From NCBI RefSeq assembly GCF_005886345.1, contig NZ_PNEC01000021.1, positions 124,001 to 188,000 of the forward strand: DNA of 64,000 nt, read 5' to 3'. Below are positions 56,376 through 64,000 of this stretch, piece after piece. The stretch comes from Pseudoalteromonas phenolica. Its GTDB lineage: Bacteria; Pseudomonadota; Gammaproteobacteria; Enterobacterales; Alteromonadaceae. The translations under genes and the position numbers were made by a program. The notes beneath the pieces were generated by a model that did not search any database, was not told the DNA's origin, and was given only the letters and a program-made list of their open reading frames with translations. Numbering within the stretch: the first letter of the stretch is position 1; every line of letters starts with the position of its first letter.

Positions 56376-56804
56376 TTAATCTAAATCAAAGCTAAAGTTT
56401 TCTAAACTCTCCAGTGTGTTCGTACTTTGTAGAGCAACCTCTGCAATATCACTGGCTTCACGCCAAGCTTGTCTCTTTGTTAAAACACTGTTTAATTGAG
56501 ACCTAGCCTTTTCAATTACACTATTATCTTGACCAAGCTCAGCCATCATTAAATGCTCTTGCGCCCGCTCAACACGCCAGTACTCAGACGTGAGTTTCTG
56601 AAATGTACGTTGCTTCACTAGTTCAACTAAACGACATTTTTCAGACTCTACACGTTCTTTCAAAACTACCTCTTGCTGTGATGCGTACTCTTTTACAAAA
56701 GAGGCTACTGATTGCGCTGTCCAAGGTTCACACGTGTAAGGGTGTACAAGATGAAAGTTGCCATCAATACACATACCTTGTTTCTTATCATAATTACATG
56801 TCAT
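56376..56804 (-). CDS. Small fibre-associated protein, possible assembly chaperone of module 2
   Basis: A 142-residue protein starting MTCNYDKKQGMCIDGNFHLVHPYTCEPWTAQSVASFVKEYASQQE and continuing as long charged helices (RVERAQEHLMMAELGQDNSVIEKARSQL). It follows the 492-residue fibre by 11 bp, the typical place of a tail fibre chaperone. I recognise no family. Last gene of the module before the spacer. Confidence 0.5.
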   Translation of the reverse strand: MTCNYDKKQGMCIDGNFHLVHPYTCEPWTAQSVASFVKEYASQQEVVLKERVESEKCRLVELVKQRTFQKLTSEYWRVERAQEHLMMAELGQDNSVIEKARSQLNSVLTKRQAWREASDIAEVALQSTNTLESLENFSFDLD

Positions 56805-56815
56805 GTTGTTAGTCC

Positions 56816-58294
56816 TTAAAATGCGCGGCAGGTACGACCAAGCCCATAGTGATTATGTGTATATTGCTCATTTAAAATACCCGTATTCGAATAGGGGTTA
56901 ATACAGGTTATAGACCCACCGATAATGCCGGGGTCATAGCCAACATGGTATGCTTTAGATAAATGTGAATACATACCCAGTAATTCTCCCGTCGTTGTCG
57001 TCAGAGCAACCTTAAGTTCTGCATCCGGAGAGTGCGTACCATTACCATTTTGAGTTTTCCAGTGGCCTGTACTGGCATGAAAGAAAAAGTTAATCGGCTC
57101 TAATTTCTTCTCTGCAGTAAATCGATAATGAGCACTGTATTTATTCTCGCCCATTTTTGTCACACCATTATATGTGCCAAAGTAGCCGAAATAAGAAATA
57201 CCTGCGCCCGTCATTGCTGCTTCTGAATGGTTAAAGTCACTAATTCCGTATGGGTTTCCTAGCTGGTTGTATATAAATTTAACTGTTGTAAAGTCGCCAG
57301 AATCTACGAAAGCTTGTAGTTCTTGTGCATTGGCGATGGCTGTGCTTGTCACGACATTTCCATCTCGATATTTTTCAATGATGAGTGAAGTATCTTCATC
57401 GACGACGATAAGACAGTGTTTTTGGTTGTCATATAACACTGCTGTATTGGTATAACTGTGATCGGTTGAAGTACGAATACCAAATTGATCCATGACATCC
57501 AAGTTTTGCTTGGGTTTACTCATGGTTGAAAAACCTGCACTCTTAGTGAAAATACCACCATAATTTGCCACAGCGGTCGTTTGTGAGTCCTGTGAACTAT
57601 AAACTACCTCATACTCTGTGTTGCCATTATCTTTCGAGGCCAAAGGAATAAGCGCACTAGAACCATAGCTATAAATCTTTGCAGCTGGGTTCTGCTCAAA
57701 AGCATTGTTATAAACAAATGTTGTGAACAGAGATGTTACGGCCGCACCATTGGCATGCAACTTTACGTACTCAAGCCTCGCCTGATGCGTATTGGCATTA
57801 GCCGTAAAAGATGGACGAACTAAAAAAGTTTCTCCGCTGCTATCGTACACCGCAAAAGCACTGGTAGAGCGCCTGTTATTAGCGCTGGTACTAGGTGTAT
57901 CAATCGGTTTTAATGCAAATAGAGGTTTTATGTCTTGCGTGCTTTGCTCTGCTTGTTTTTGCTCAAGTCGATTTAATGCCGATGGCATTGCATCTAATAA
58001 ATCTAATTTCGTCGATTTAGACTCCAAAGTTCCACTTGTTTGCTCTAGTACCTGAGTTGCATTTGTCAGAGAGCTTCCAGATGTTTGTACAACTTGCTGC
58101 AACGCATCTCTGGCATCATTAATATGAGACTCTGCCACGGCGACAACAGCTTGTTCTAGTTTGCTATTGTCTGTTAATTTTGTAATTGCATTACTGACCA
58201 GTGCTTGCTCTTCTGCTGAAAGAGGGTGTTCCCCCTGCATATCGGCAACCAATTTGTCGACCATTACTTGCACTGCATTTTGAATACTCGCCAT
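56816..58294 (-). CDS. Tail fibre protein, module 2
   Basis: A 492-residue protein. Residues 1-125 are heptad-rich coiled coil (QALVSNAITKLTDNSKLEQAVVAVAESH...LDLLDAMPSALNRLEQKQAEQS); the remainder is beta-rich with repeated Tyr/Gly/Asn motifs and ends GGSITCINPYSNTGILNEQYTHNHYGLGRTCRAF. Coiled-coil stalk plus beta-rich tip is the layout of phage and tailocin receptor-binding fibres. No homologue named. The tip shows no similarity by eye to the 309-residue appendage of module 1. Confidence 0.6.
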   Translation of the reverse strand: MASIQNAVQVMVDKLVADMQGEHPLSAEEQALVSNAITKLTDNSKLEQAVVAVAESHINDARDALQQVVQTSGSSLTNATQVLEQTSGTLESKSTKLDLLDAMPSALNRLEQKQAEQSTQDIKPLFALKPIDTPSTSANNRRSTSAFAVYDSSGETFLVRPSFTANANTHQARLEYVKLHANGAAVTSLFTTFVYNNAFEQNPAAKIYSYGSSALIPLASKDNGNTEYEVVYSSQDSQTTAVANYGGIFTKSAGFSTMSKPKQNLDVMDQFGIRTSTDHSYTNTAVLYDNQKHCLIVVDEDTSLIIEKYRDGNVVTSTAIANAQELQAFVDSGDFTTVKFIYNQLGNPYGISDFNHSEAAMTGAGISYFGYFGTYNGVTKMGENKYSAHYRFTAEKKLEPINFFFHASTGHWKTQNGNGTHSPDAELKVALTTTTGELLGMYSHLSKAYHVGYDPGIIGGSITCINPYSNTGILNEQYTHNHYGLGRTCRAF

Positions 58295-58303
58295 CGTATC
58301 CTC

Positions 58304-58522
58304 TTAAATTGTTAATAAAGGTTCACCGAGTAATTGATTTAATTTTACTCGTCTTAATCGCTCATTCAGTAACTGTGCTTGTTGCTGTTTAAGCATTGCC
58401 TGTTGATGCAATTCGTTATCTATGCCGTCTATAGATTGCGCGATACGATAAACATCTTGCTGTAATAGGTTTTCGGGGTGCGGTAAAGGCAGCTGAAAGT
58501 AAGTTGTTTTATTATCCACCAT
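58304..58522 (-). CDS. Small tail-locus protein of unknown function
   Basis: About 72 residues from ATG 58522 (an upstream start at 58588 would overlap the previous gene by 56 bp). Sequence MVDNKTTYFQLPLPHPENLL then heptad-like QQDVYRIAQSIDGIDNELHQQAMLKQQQAQLLNERL suggests a short helix-rich peptide that could connect the DUF4815-like protein to the fibre. It sits 9 bp before the fibre gene. Unknown family. Confidence 0.5.
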   Translation of the reverse strand: MVDNKTTYFQLPLPHPENLLQQDVYRIAQSIDGIDNELHQQAMLKQQQAQLLNERLRRVKLNQLLGEPLLTI

Positions 58523-58532
58523 ATATTTCTGC

Positions 58533-59723
58533 CTATGAAGAAAATGCACGAAGTGAACGAATGCGGGGTCTATCAGTGTTTGAACCACTTAACACAAGCT
58601 TTACCCTTGCTTGGGTATTTGTCACATTCCCTAAAACATAATGACACAACACATAACCATCACTTTCCGCTTGAGAATCAGACTGAGGAACTGTGACCCA
58701 CTGACTATTTTGCTCAACCCATACCTCGACTCTAGCGACACCAGGTAAGTGCGCCTCAAAGCTAATTTTTAAGCTGCCTCCGACAATGCAAGGGATCGCA
58801 CGCGTTACATAATCAGCCTGATTTTCAACTTTGCCCAGTGCTGTTTGCAGGTTGTTGTAAAGCACCGGTGACTGTGTGTGAGAGCCTTTAAGCGTGGCAC
58901 TCACCTGTAAAGGCTCAGAAACTAATTGGCTAAGTTGTACTGCTTGCCCCTCTTGAAGGGTCAATTGCCCTGTTTTCTCGCCAGAGAAACTAAAATGTAA
59001 CTGAGTTTCACTGTTTGGCCTCTCTACAGCTGCCATCGCCATTAAATCGCTGTGTTGATTAAGCGCAACTTGCCCCAGAGACACTGTTTGCTCGGTTTCG
59101 ATAAATTTAGCGCCCTTCAACCTAAAAGTAAGATCCTTTTTTTGGTGGGGTGTCCATGTAGATGCATTGCTTGATGATAATAAAACCCCTACTTGATACG
59201 GCTGACTGGTAACCCAACCATGGGTTTGATCAAATTTACCCAATTCGGCAATGGCCACTTCATGCAGCGCATCATCTGTTAAAACAACAATGGCATACTC
59301 TTCGTTGGCTTCGAGTGAAATAGGCGCAAACTCAAAAAGTGTTGGTTCATCATTGCGCTTTAAATTACTCACCTCAAGCGACGATTCTGCAAGCACTGTT
59401 TCGTTTGGTAAACCGAGTTCGGTTTCACGAATTTGCACTCTGACAGGCTTGTCTCCAAACTTTTTGAACCACAGTTCAATGCCCGCAACAAAACGTCTTT
59501 CAGGCAGAGTAAAAGTTTGTGCTAGTGGATCAAATCGCCACCCCACTGCTGTTCTGACTCGACGTAATGTCTGTGTTGTGATCGTGCCACTGCCGGTATA
59601 CGTTGCATTACCTCGCGAACCGCCACTGCCAATGAAGTTTACGTTTTTACTACCTACAGGTATGTTATCAGGGATAAAAAAACGGCCACTAATTTGGCCG
59701 TTTTCATCTGCATTTAATGTCAT
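58533..59723 (-). CDS. C-terminal part of DUF4815-like fibre/baseplate protein
   Basis: A 396-residue protein. It begins with MTLNADENGQISGRFFIPDN then VGSKNVNFIGSGGSRGNATY, followed by WRFDPLAQTFTLPERRFVAG, jelly-roll-like strands typical of phage fibres. In other phages this sequence is continuous with the DUF4815 protein, but here it has its own start. ATGA overlaps the previous stop and GGAGG lies 5 nt before ATG, giving genuine re-initiation. Confidence 0.7.
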   Translation of the reverse strand: MTLNADENGQISGRFFIPDNIPVGSKNVNFIGSGGSRGNATYTGSGTITTQTLRRVRTAVGWRFDPLAQTFTLPERRFVAGIELWFKKFGDKPVRVQIRETELGLPNETVLAESSLEVSNLKRNDEPTLFEFAPISLEANEEYAIVVLTDDALHEVAIAELGKFDQTHGWVTSQPYQVGVLLSSSNASTWTPHQKKDLTFRLKGAKFIETEQTVSLGQVALNQHSDLMAMAAVERPNSETQLHFSFSGEKTGQLTLQEGQAVQLSQLVSEPLQVSATLKGSHTQSPVLYNNLQTALGKVENQADYVTRAIPCIVGGSLKISFEAHLPGVARVEVWVEQNSQWVTVPQSDSQAESDGYVLCHYVLGNVTNTQARVKLVLSGSNTDRPRIRSLRAFSS

Positions 59724-61690
59724 TGTGCCTCCGGGGTAACAGACACACCATCAAAGGTGACTGTATTTAATGATTCACCAGGTCCAAATCCTTGTATGCT
59801 AAAGTGGACCCATCTGCTTCGAAGAAACTGCGCGTTTGTTGTTTGTCTGTTTACCGCCTCTACACGGGTATTAAATACCGTTCTGTTTCTCCACCAGCTG
59901 AACCTCGCCCACCAAAATCGTTGAGTAATCGTACTTGTCCATCTGGTATTGGTTTGTGTCCAATGGTCAACGCTAGGGGTTAAGCTGACTGATGCTGGCA
60001 CAGGCTCAAAGGCTTGATATGGATTGACTCGCATACTGCCTGTTTGCATTTCTTGTACGAGCAAATTTTCTAACGCGTAAGGCAATGTCAGAGTGTTTTG
60101 GTTTGGTAATGTTAGCTCTGCAATATCAGCATTCAGTGGCAAAGTAAGCTCACCATCAACAATTGCCGCACTTTGCTCTATACCTGCATCTCGCATGTCA
60201 TCGTCTAAGAAAGGATCTACGAAAACACCAAACTTACTTGTTGCGTCTTCACTGTTGGCGTCATTTCTAAGACGTTCAATCGCCAGTAGTTGATAAAGAT
60301 CACTAATTTGATTTTGCATTTTTTCAAGCTCAGACATAGAAACCGCTCTGACAGCTAAGTTTTCAATATCTGGGGCTGTATCAATGAACCATGTTTGCGA
60401 GACCTGAGCAATGGCTAAATGGTTTGCAGGCGCATTGGGTGCGACTGGTAGTTGATGGGCCGCTTGGCCTTTAATGCGCTGAAACTGACCAAAACGGTCT
60501 AATACAATTAAATCGACTCTCGGGCGTAACCATGTGTAATCTGTTGTGATCAAAGCATTTTCGACAATTTTACCCTCTTCAACAACTGCCTCATTGAGGG
60601 TATACCCTCGTTCATCGAACTCGACTTGAAGTTGCTTTCTGTACCGATAAACAATGTCATATTGACTGCCAATATCAGGCTCTTGTCCATTTAATTGCCA
60701 ACTTATGTGGTTTCTTAAAAAGATAAAGTCTTCACCAAGTGAAAAAGTAAGGTCATTTTGTTTAACTGAGATAATTTCTAATACAGAATTATCAGGGAGC
60801 AAATCGTCTCCGCCACTGAGCTGACCTCGAGTTAGTTTTACTTTACGCTCAACGGTGACATTGACTTCTTCAATCTCTTTGACAGGGAAAAAATCCGTAT
60901 CAATACGCATATTGCCCGTACTATCGGCACGGAACGTTTTTGGCTCCTCTTTCACCTCTCCAATATCAGGATTGTAGTCAAACGTTAAATTGCGTGCTGT
61001 GGCAAATGACACCTCATAACCTTCAATGTGTGCTTTACCTTCTGCTAAGCTAAATGACTGTTTTTGCGCATCCATGCCGCGATAGCTTAATGCCATACCA
61101 TCAACAACATAACTGCCGCCATTCGCTTCTCGGTCGTAACGTGCTAAAGCCTGAGTGACTGCATCTAATTGAGGCGGTGGTTGCTTAATAATAAGCACGC
61201 CTTGTTCGATGCGATGTACTGGATAAAAAGCATCTTCTTGCGCTAAGGCATCACTTTTCAGCCCCCATTGACAATTTTGCTTTAATCGAGCACCACCAGG
61301 CTCGTCAAAATTAATCGCATCTATTGCCGGATCTCTTAATGATGGATCCTCTTCTTCCGTAATGGTCTCATAAGTCAGCCATACACCAATATCAATGCTC
61401 TCTGTTAATGATATAAAGAGTTGTGTTTTAGGTACCTTACGAACCAAACCATTGATATAAACTTCACCGCTATGAATTAGGGCGGCAGCTTTATCATACT
61501 CAATTACAACCTCTCCACCGCTGACTAAATCGCCATCTTTTAATATGACATCAGCAATACCTTTGATTTGATGTTGAGATTGAGATTGGAGGTCATTAAG
61601 TTCTCGGCTTTGTAAACCTTTACCTGCCCGAAAGAGAATTTTTTCATAGCCCTTGTTAGGGTCAAATTTGTCGTAATAATCTTTAATCAT
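59720..61690 (-). CDS. DUF4815-like baseplate/fibre protein
   Basis: A 656-residue protein with the conserved N-terminus YYDKFDPNKGYEKILFRAGKGLQSRELNDLQSQSQHQIKGIADVILKDGDLVSGGEV, as found in DUF4815 proteins of large phages. Middle and C-terminal beta-rich domains (LRPRVDLIVLDRFGQFQRIKG; RSRWVHFSIQGFGPGESLNTVTFDGVSVTPEA) continue into the following gene in the usual single-chain arrangement. Not part of P2 or R-pyocin loci. It belongs to module 2. Confidence 0.8.
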   Translation of the reverse strand: MIKDYYDKFDPNKGYEKILFRAGKGLQSRELNDLQSQSQHQIKGIADVILKDGDLVSGGEVVIEYDKAAALIHSGEVYINGLVRKVPKTQLFISLTESIDIGVWLTYETITEEEDPSLRDPAIDAINFDEPGGARLKQNCQWGLKSDALAQEDAFYPVHRIEQGVLIIKQPPPQLDAVTQALARYDREANGGSYVVDGMALSYRGMDAQKQSFSLAEGKAHIEGYEVSFATARNLTFDYNPDIGEVKEEPKTFRADSTGNMRIDTDFFPVKEIEEVNVTVERKVKLTRGQLSGGDDLLPDNSVLEIISVKQNDLTFSLGEDFIFLRNHISWQLNGQEPDIGSQYDIVYRYRKQLQVEFDERGYTLNEAVVEEGKIVENALITTDYTWLRPRVDLIVLDRFGQFQRIKGQAAHQLPVAPNAPANHLAIAQVSQTWFIDTAPDIENLAVRAVSMSELEKMQNQISDLYQLLAIERLRNDANSEDATSKFGVFVDPFLDDDMRDAGIEQSAAIVDGELTLPLNADIAELTLPNQNTLTLPYALENLLVQEMQTGSMRVNPYQAFEPVPASVSLTPSVDHWTQTNTRWTSTITQRFWWARFSWWRNRTVFNTRVEAVNRQTTNAQFLRSRWVHFSIQGFGPGESLNTVTFDGVSVTPEAQ

Positions 61691-61699
61691 ATTGAACCT

Positions 61700-62179
61700 T
61701 TAAAAGCTAATCACAAATTCAAAGCTTTCTCTCACCCCTTGTTCTCGAATCAGCGGCGCCCGATGCTCTAGCAGTAATAAGGTGCCAGGTTCATCGACTT
61801 GTTCTGGCGTCAAATACACTTGTCCTTCAGGCACACTATGATGGGCAACAGTGCCAGACATGAGACCCACTTCTCGAATTGTTTCACCTGCTGCATCAAG
61901 AAAATCAAAGGTAAACTGGCAATATAAATATTGTGTTGGTTCAGTAGTTTGTGAAAACCTTCCCCCCTGAACCATAATATCGCCAGTGTCATCAGGTTCA
62001 CAAAATGCCACCTTTTTTGCCTTTCTGTAGCCAATGACAGCTTGTAGATGCGCTGCTGAAATTGGCTCAGGCGTTGGGTCTTGCCAATTTGCATCTCCAC
62101 GTCCCCAAGCTAAATAAATATCAGTTTGTGCGATTGTTTTAGCGAATAAGGTCCGCCCTGTACGAGTAAGAATTGCCAC
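61700..62179 (-). CDS. Collar-like tail protein, module 2
   Basis: A 159-residue protein: MAILTRTGRTLFAKTIAQTDIYLAWGRGDANWQ, then AETIREVGLMSGTVAH and TLLLLEHRAPLIREQGVRESFEFVISF. The IYLAWGxGD and REVGL patterns are shared with tail-collar/fibre attachment proteins such as the 187-residue collar protein of module 1. It lies between gpI and the DUF4815-like gene and probably attaches it to the wedge. Confidence 0.7.
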   Translation of the reverse strand: MAILTRTGRTLFAKTIAQTDIYLAWGRGDANWQDPTPEPISAAHLQAVIGYRKAKKVAFCEPDDTGDIMVQGGRFSQTTEPTQYLYCQFTFDFLDAAGETIREVGLMSGTVAHHSVPEGQVYLTPEQVDEPGTLLLLEHRAPLIREQGVRESFEFVISF

Positions 62180-62205
62180 TATGTTTCCTTATTTTTAATA
62201 CTAAA

Positions 62206-63063
62206 TTAGCTTAAACCTTGATGTTTAATGATGACTTGGGGCCCAGAGTGATTGAGCCAGCTTTGTGCTTGCCAGCCACCTGACCAATAGGCTTGCCCAA
62301 GTTGAAAGTAACGACTTGAAACTCGATTATGTGATAAAGAGGATGAGTGTTTATACTTAGGCTGAGCACTTAATTTGAATGCCCCAAGTTTTGGATAGAC
62401 AGCCATGCTAAACAAACAATTGTCTTTACGCTGATAAGCAACCTTAGCAGAGACAGATGCGTGTGAGCAGCTTTGGTGCTTTCTCAAGCTACTTATCCTG
62501 ACCAATTCACCGTTGTTTAATCGATAACGTATACCAGATTGATCACTCAAAAGTGCGCCATAAGTGGCATGCGATAATTTTAATTCTCGAATGTCTAGCT
62601 GGTAAGTAATACGAGATAATTTGGCCCGACAAGGATTACTCAGCTCTGCAAGTTGCGTGATTTTCTGAACATCATTTAAATTTGCATAGTGTTGTAAATG
62701 AATTTGATATCGGTAAAAGTGACGTTGCGAATTTGACTCCTCAATTTTTGCAGATGAAAAATCTAACCAATTTAGAGCCATTTTAAGGCTTTCTTTGGTG
62801 CCCCGTATACGTTGCCAAGTTAAGCCCTCTTGCAAAACATCATCTAAGTTATCTATATAAGAAACCAGAGCGCCCAGGCCATATTCCCAAACAAGCCAAG
62901 GCTTTAACTTGTCATGGGGGTGCGATTTCATTCCTTTAAGCAGTGAAATACCCTGCCCTAATATTGGCTCTAAATCTTTATAATTGAGGATGTTACTTTG
63001 TATTTCTGAATGATTAGGGGGTAATAACTGTGCTTTATTATTGCCAGTTAACGCATTAAGCAT
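62206..63063 (-). CDS. Tail protein I (gpI), module 2
   Basis: A 285-residue gpI protein: the core LKPWLVWEYGLGALVSYIDNLDDVLQEGLTWQRIRGTKESLKMALNWLDF (about residues 53-103) is the P2 gpI pattern (PWLA-W, GTP-like turn, helices), followed by a longer tail. It overlaps gpJ of module 2 by 16 bp. Compared with gpI of module 1 it lacks the N-terminal extension of about 125 residues. Confidence 0.8.
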   Translation of the reverse strand: MLNALTGNNKAQLLPPNHSEIQSNILNYKDLEPILGQGISLLKGMKSHPHDKLKPWLVWEYGLGALVSYIDNLDDVLQEGLTWQRIRGTKESLKMALNWLDFSSAKIEESNSQRHFYRYQIHLQHYANLNDVQKITQLAELSNPCRAKLSRITYQLDIRELKLSHATYGALLSDQSGIRYRLNNGELVRISSLRKHQSCSHASVSAKVAYQRKDNCLFSMAVYPKLGAFKLSAQPKYKHSSSLSHNRVSSRYFQLGQAYWSGGWQAQSWLNHSGPQVIIKHQGLS

Positions 63064-63887
63064 AATTTTATTTCTCTTAACTTAGCGTACTGGTTCGACG
63101 CGATATTGACCAATTGACTCGGAGCAAACACCTCAACATGCTTCACCCCTTCTACATGGAGCTGTGCACTGAGCCAACTTGGCGTCATTGCTACACCTAA
63201 CGCAGCTTGATTCAACCATTGCTCTTGTAACTTACCCTCAAGCTGCGTAAATACCCAATCAGGTACTTTATCTTGAAGATATATCTCGGCATGAACATCT
63301 ATAGGTACAGCTTGGGCAAAACTCACTTCTACCTCATCAGTCAGTACTTTAACGCTATCACTCAATACGTGTGACTTGACTTTTTCAAGCTCTGTGTAGG
63401 CATCAACATGTGAATAAAATAAAACAGAGACCCTCACTTTTCCTGGTTCAGGGCTATCGACTTCAACATCTCTTATCGAGTTTGGGGCTGCAGTTAGTGC
63501 TGCATTACGATAATGATCTTTGCTCCCTGCAGTACTAGAAGCCAACGTTTTTTGCCGTATTCTTAGTCTATAGTTGTCATCTTTTTCTTTTTCAGCTCTG
63601 GTTAAGCCATAAAAAGCCCCCAAATGATCTAGATCTTGATGCATGGCAGTTGCAAGTAAGTTCGCAGTGGCTGCTTCGTTTATTCGCTGGCGTAACAGCA
63701 ACTCATAATAGCTTTCAACTTGCATACACACGGCAAGCGGGTCACTCTCTATTTCGAGTGCTTCAGCATACTGTGGGGCAATTTGTCGAAAACGTGATTT
63801 ACGATGCTGATAAATGGTTTCGTAGTCTAATGCTTCAATCACATCAGGCTGAGGTAATGACGATAAATCAAAGTCATGTGATTTCAT
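63048..63887 (-). CDS. Baseplate assembly protein J (gpJ), module 2
   Basis: A 279-residue gpJ protein: LSSLPQPDVIEALDYETIYQHRKSRFRQIAPQYAEALEIESDP, RINEAATANLLATAMHQDLDHLGAFYGLTR and DVEVDSPEPGKVRVSVL are classical gpJ motifs. It is the first tail gene read from the right, with 113 bp to the edge. Its motif order matches module 1 J, but the sequences are divergent. The ribosome binding site before ATG is weak. Confidence 0.9.
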   Translation of the reverse strand: MKSHDFDLSSLPQPDVIEALDYETIYQHRKSRFRQIAPQYAEALEIESDPLAVCMQVESYYELLLRQRINEAATANLLATAMHQDLDHLGAFYGLTRAEKEKDDNYRLRIRQKTLASSTAGSKDHYRNAALTAAPNSIRDVEVDSPEPGKVRVSVLFYSHVDAYTELEKVKSHVLSDSVKVLTDEVEVSFAQAVPIDVHAEIYLQDKVPDWVFTQLEGKLQEQWLNQAALGVAMTPSWLSAQLHVEGVKHVEVFAPSQLVNIASNQYAKLREIKLCLMR

Positions 63888-64000
63888 GGTATTTCATCTA
63901 ATGATGATTAAAACTAAAAAGGAAGCGCTTATGAACAGCTTAAAATGTAACTAACACCAATCTAAACTGTCACAAGCTAGAGAGTGACGCATTTGTTAAA
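63888..64000. other. Non-coding edge upstream of the tail locus
   Basis: 113 bp without a reading frame. On the minus strand GTCAC-N10-GTGAC then TTACAT form a possible activator site and -10-like box upstream of gpJ. The 62-bp element found in the module spacer is not present here, so any promoter is of another type. Confidence 0.35.

Overview
The window looks like a chromosomal segment of a marine gammaproteobacterium of the Alteromonadales, most like Pseudoalteromonas. It is AT-rich. It carries the enterobacterial-style order pabB-nudL-sdaA, a cysB regulator, three identical tRNA-Tyr genes, hrpB, a glycine betaine synthesis locus and a metA-metH operon. The right third (about 41.9-63.9 kb, all on the minus strand) is a P2/R-pyocin-like contractile tail locus. 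The genus is inferred from gene content, not tested.

Layout. 1-5.1 kb: start of a ThDP-dependent 2-oxoacid decarboxylase (cut by the window edge), a flavin amine oxidase, and an iron-responsive unit in which a strong Fur box precedes a fagA-like gene (reading frame broken at an A8 tract) and class II fumarase fumC. 5.2-13.7 kb: class I Fe-S fumarase, pabB-nudL-sdaA, cysB, a membrane-anchored coiled-coil protein and a purine permease. 13.7-18.5 kb: a structured intergenic region, a Sel1 protein, sulA behind LexA-like repeats, ychJ, a VC2046-family protein, three tRNA-Tyr, a YgjP-like metallopeptidase and a pentapeptide-repeat potassium-channel-like protein. 18.5-25.6 kb: a lipoprotein, hrpB, and a translationally overlapping solute-binding protein/TPR-GGDEF pair. 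25.8-36.7 kb: an osmoprotection district: a MarR regulator, ablB (beta-lysine acetyltransferase, without ablA), a 1.6-kb gene-poor AT-rich stretch, betI-betB-betA behind a BetI-type operator, a shortened BCCT-like transporter, a TorF-type outer membrane protein and a full-length BetT. 36.9-41.7 kb: metA-metH(Hcy)-metH(folate/B12/AdoMet), with cobalamin methionine synthase encoded as two proteins behind tandem MetJ boxes.

41.9-63.9 kb: the tail locus. In transcription order it has a gpJ-gpI baseplate module with DUF4815-like and fibre genes (63.9-56.4 kb), a 500-bp regulatory spacer, a second gpJ-gpI module with its own fibre set (55.9-52.1 kb), a possible tail terminator, spike gpV, a PAAR tip, gp25-like W, sheath, tube, chaperones E/E', a 1248-residue tape measure with eight 43-residue repeats, and gpU, gpX and gpD. 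No capsid, portal, terminase, integrase or lysis gene is visible, so it could be a tailocin or the tail half of a prophage running off the right edge.

The most unusual observations are: (1) two complete baseplate-wedge/fibre modules in one contractile tail locus; (2) between them, a duplicated 62-bp promoter-like element (inverted repeat, -10-like box and conserved start region at identical spacing), each copy followed by an intrinsic terminator; (3) the split methionine synthase; (4) a BCCT-like transporter lacking the first helix, fused into the bet operon with an outer membrane protein; and (5) the fagA frame break at an A8 tract under a Fur box.
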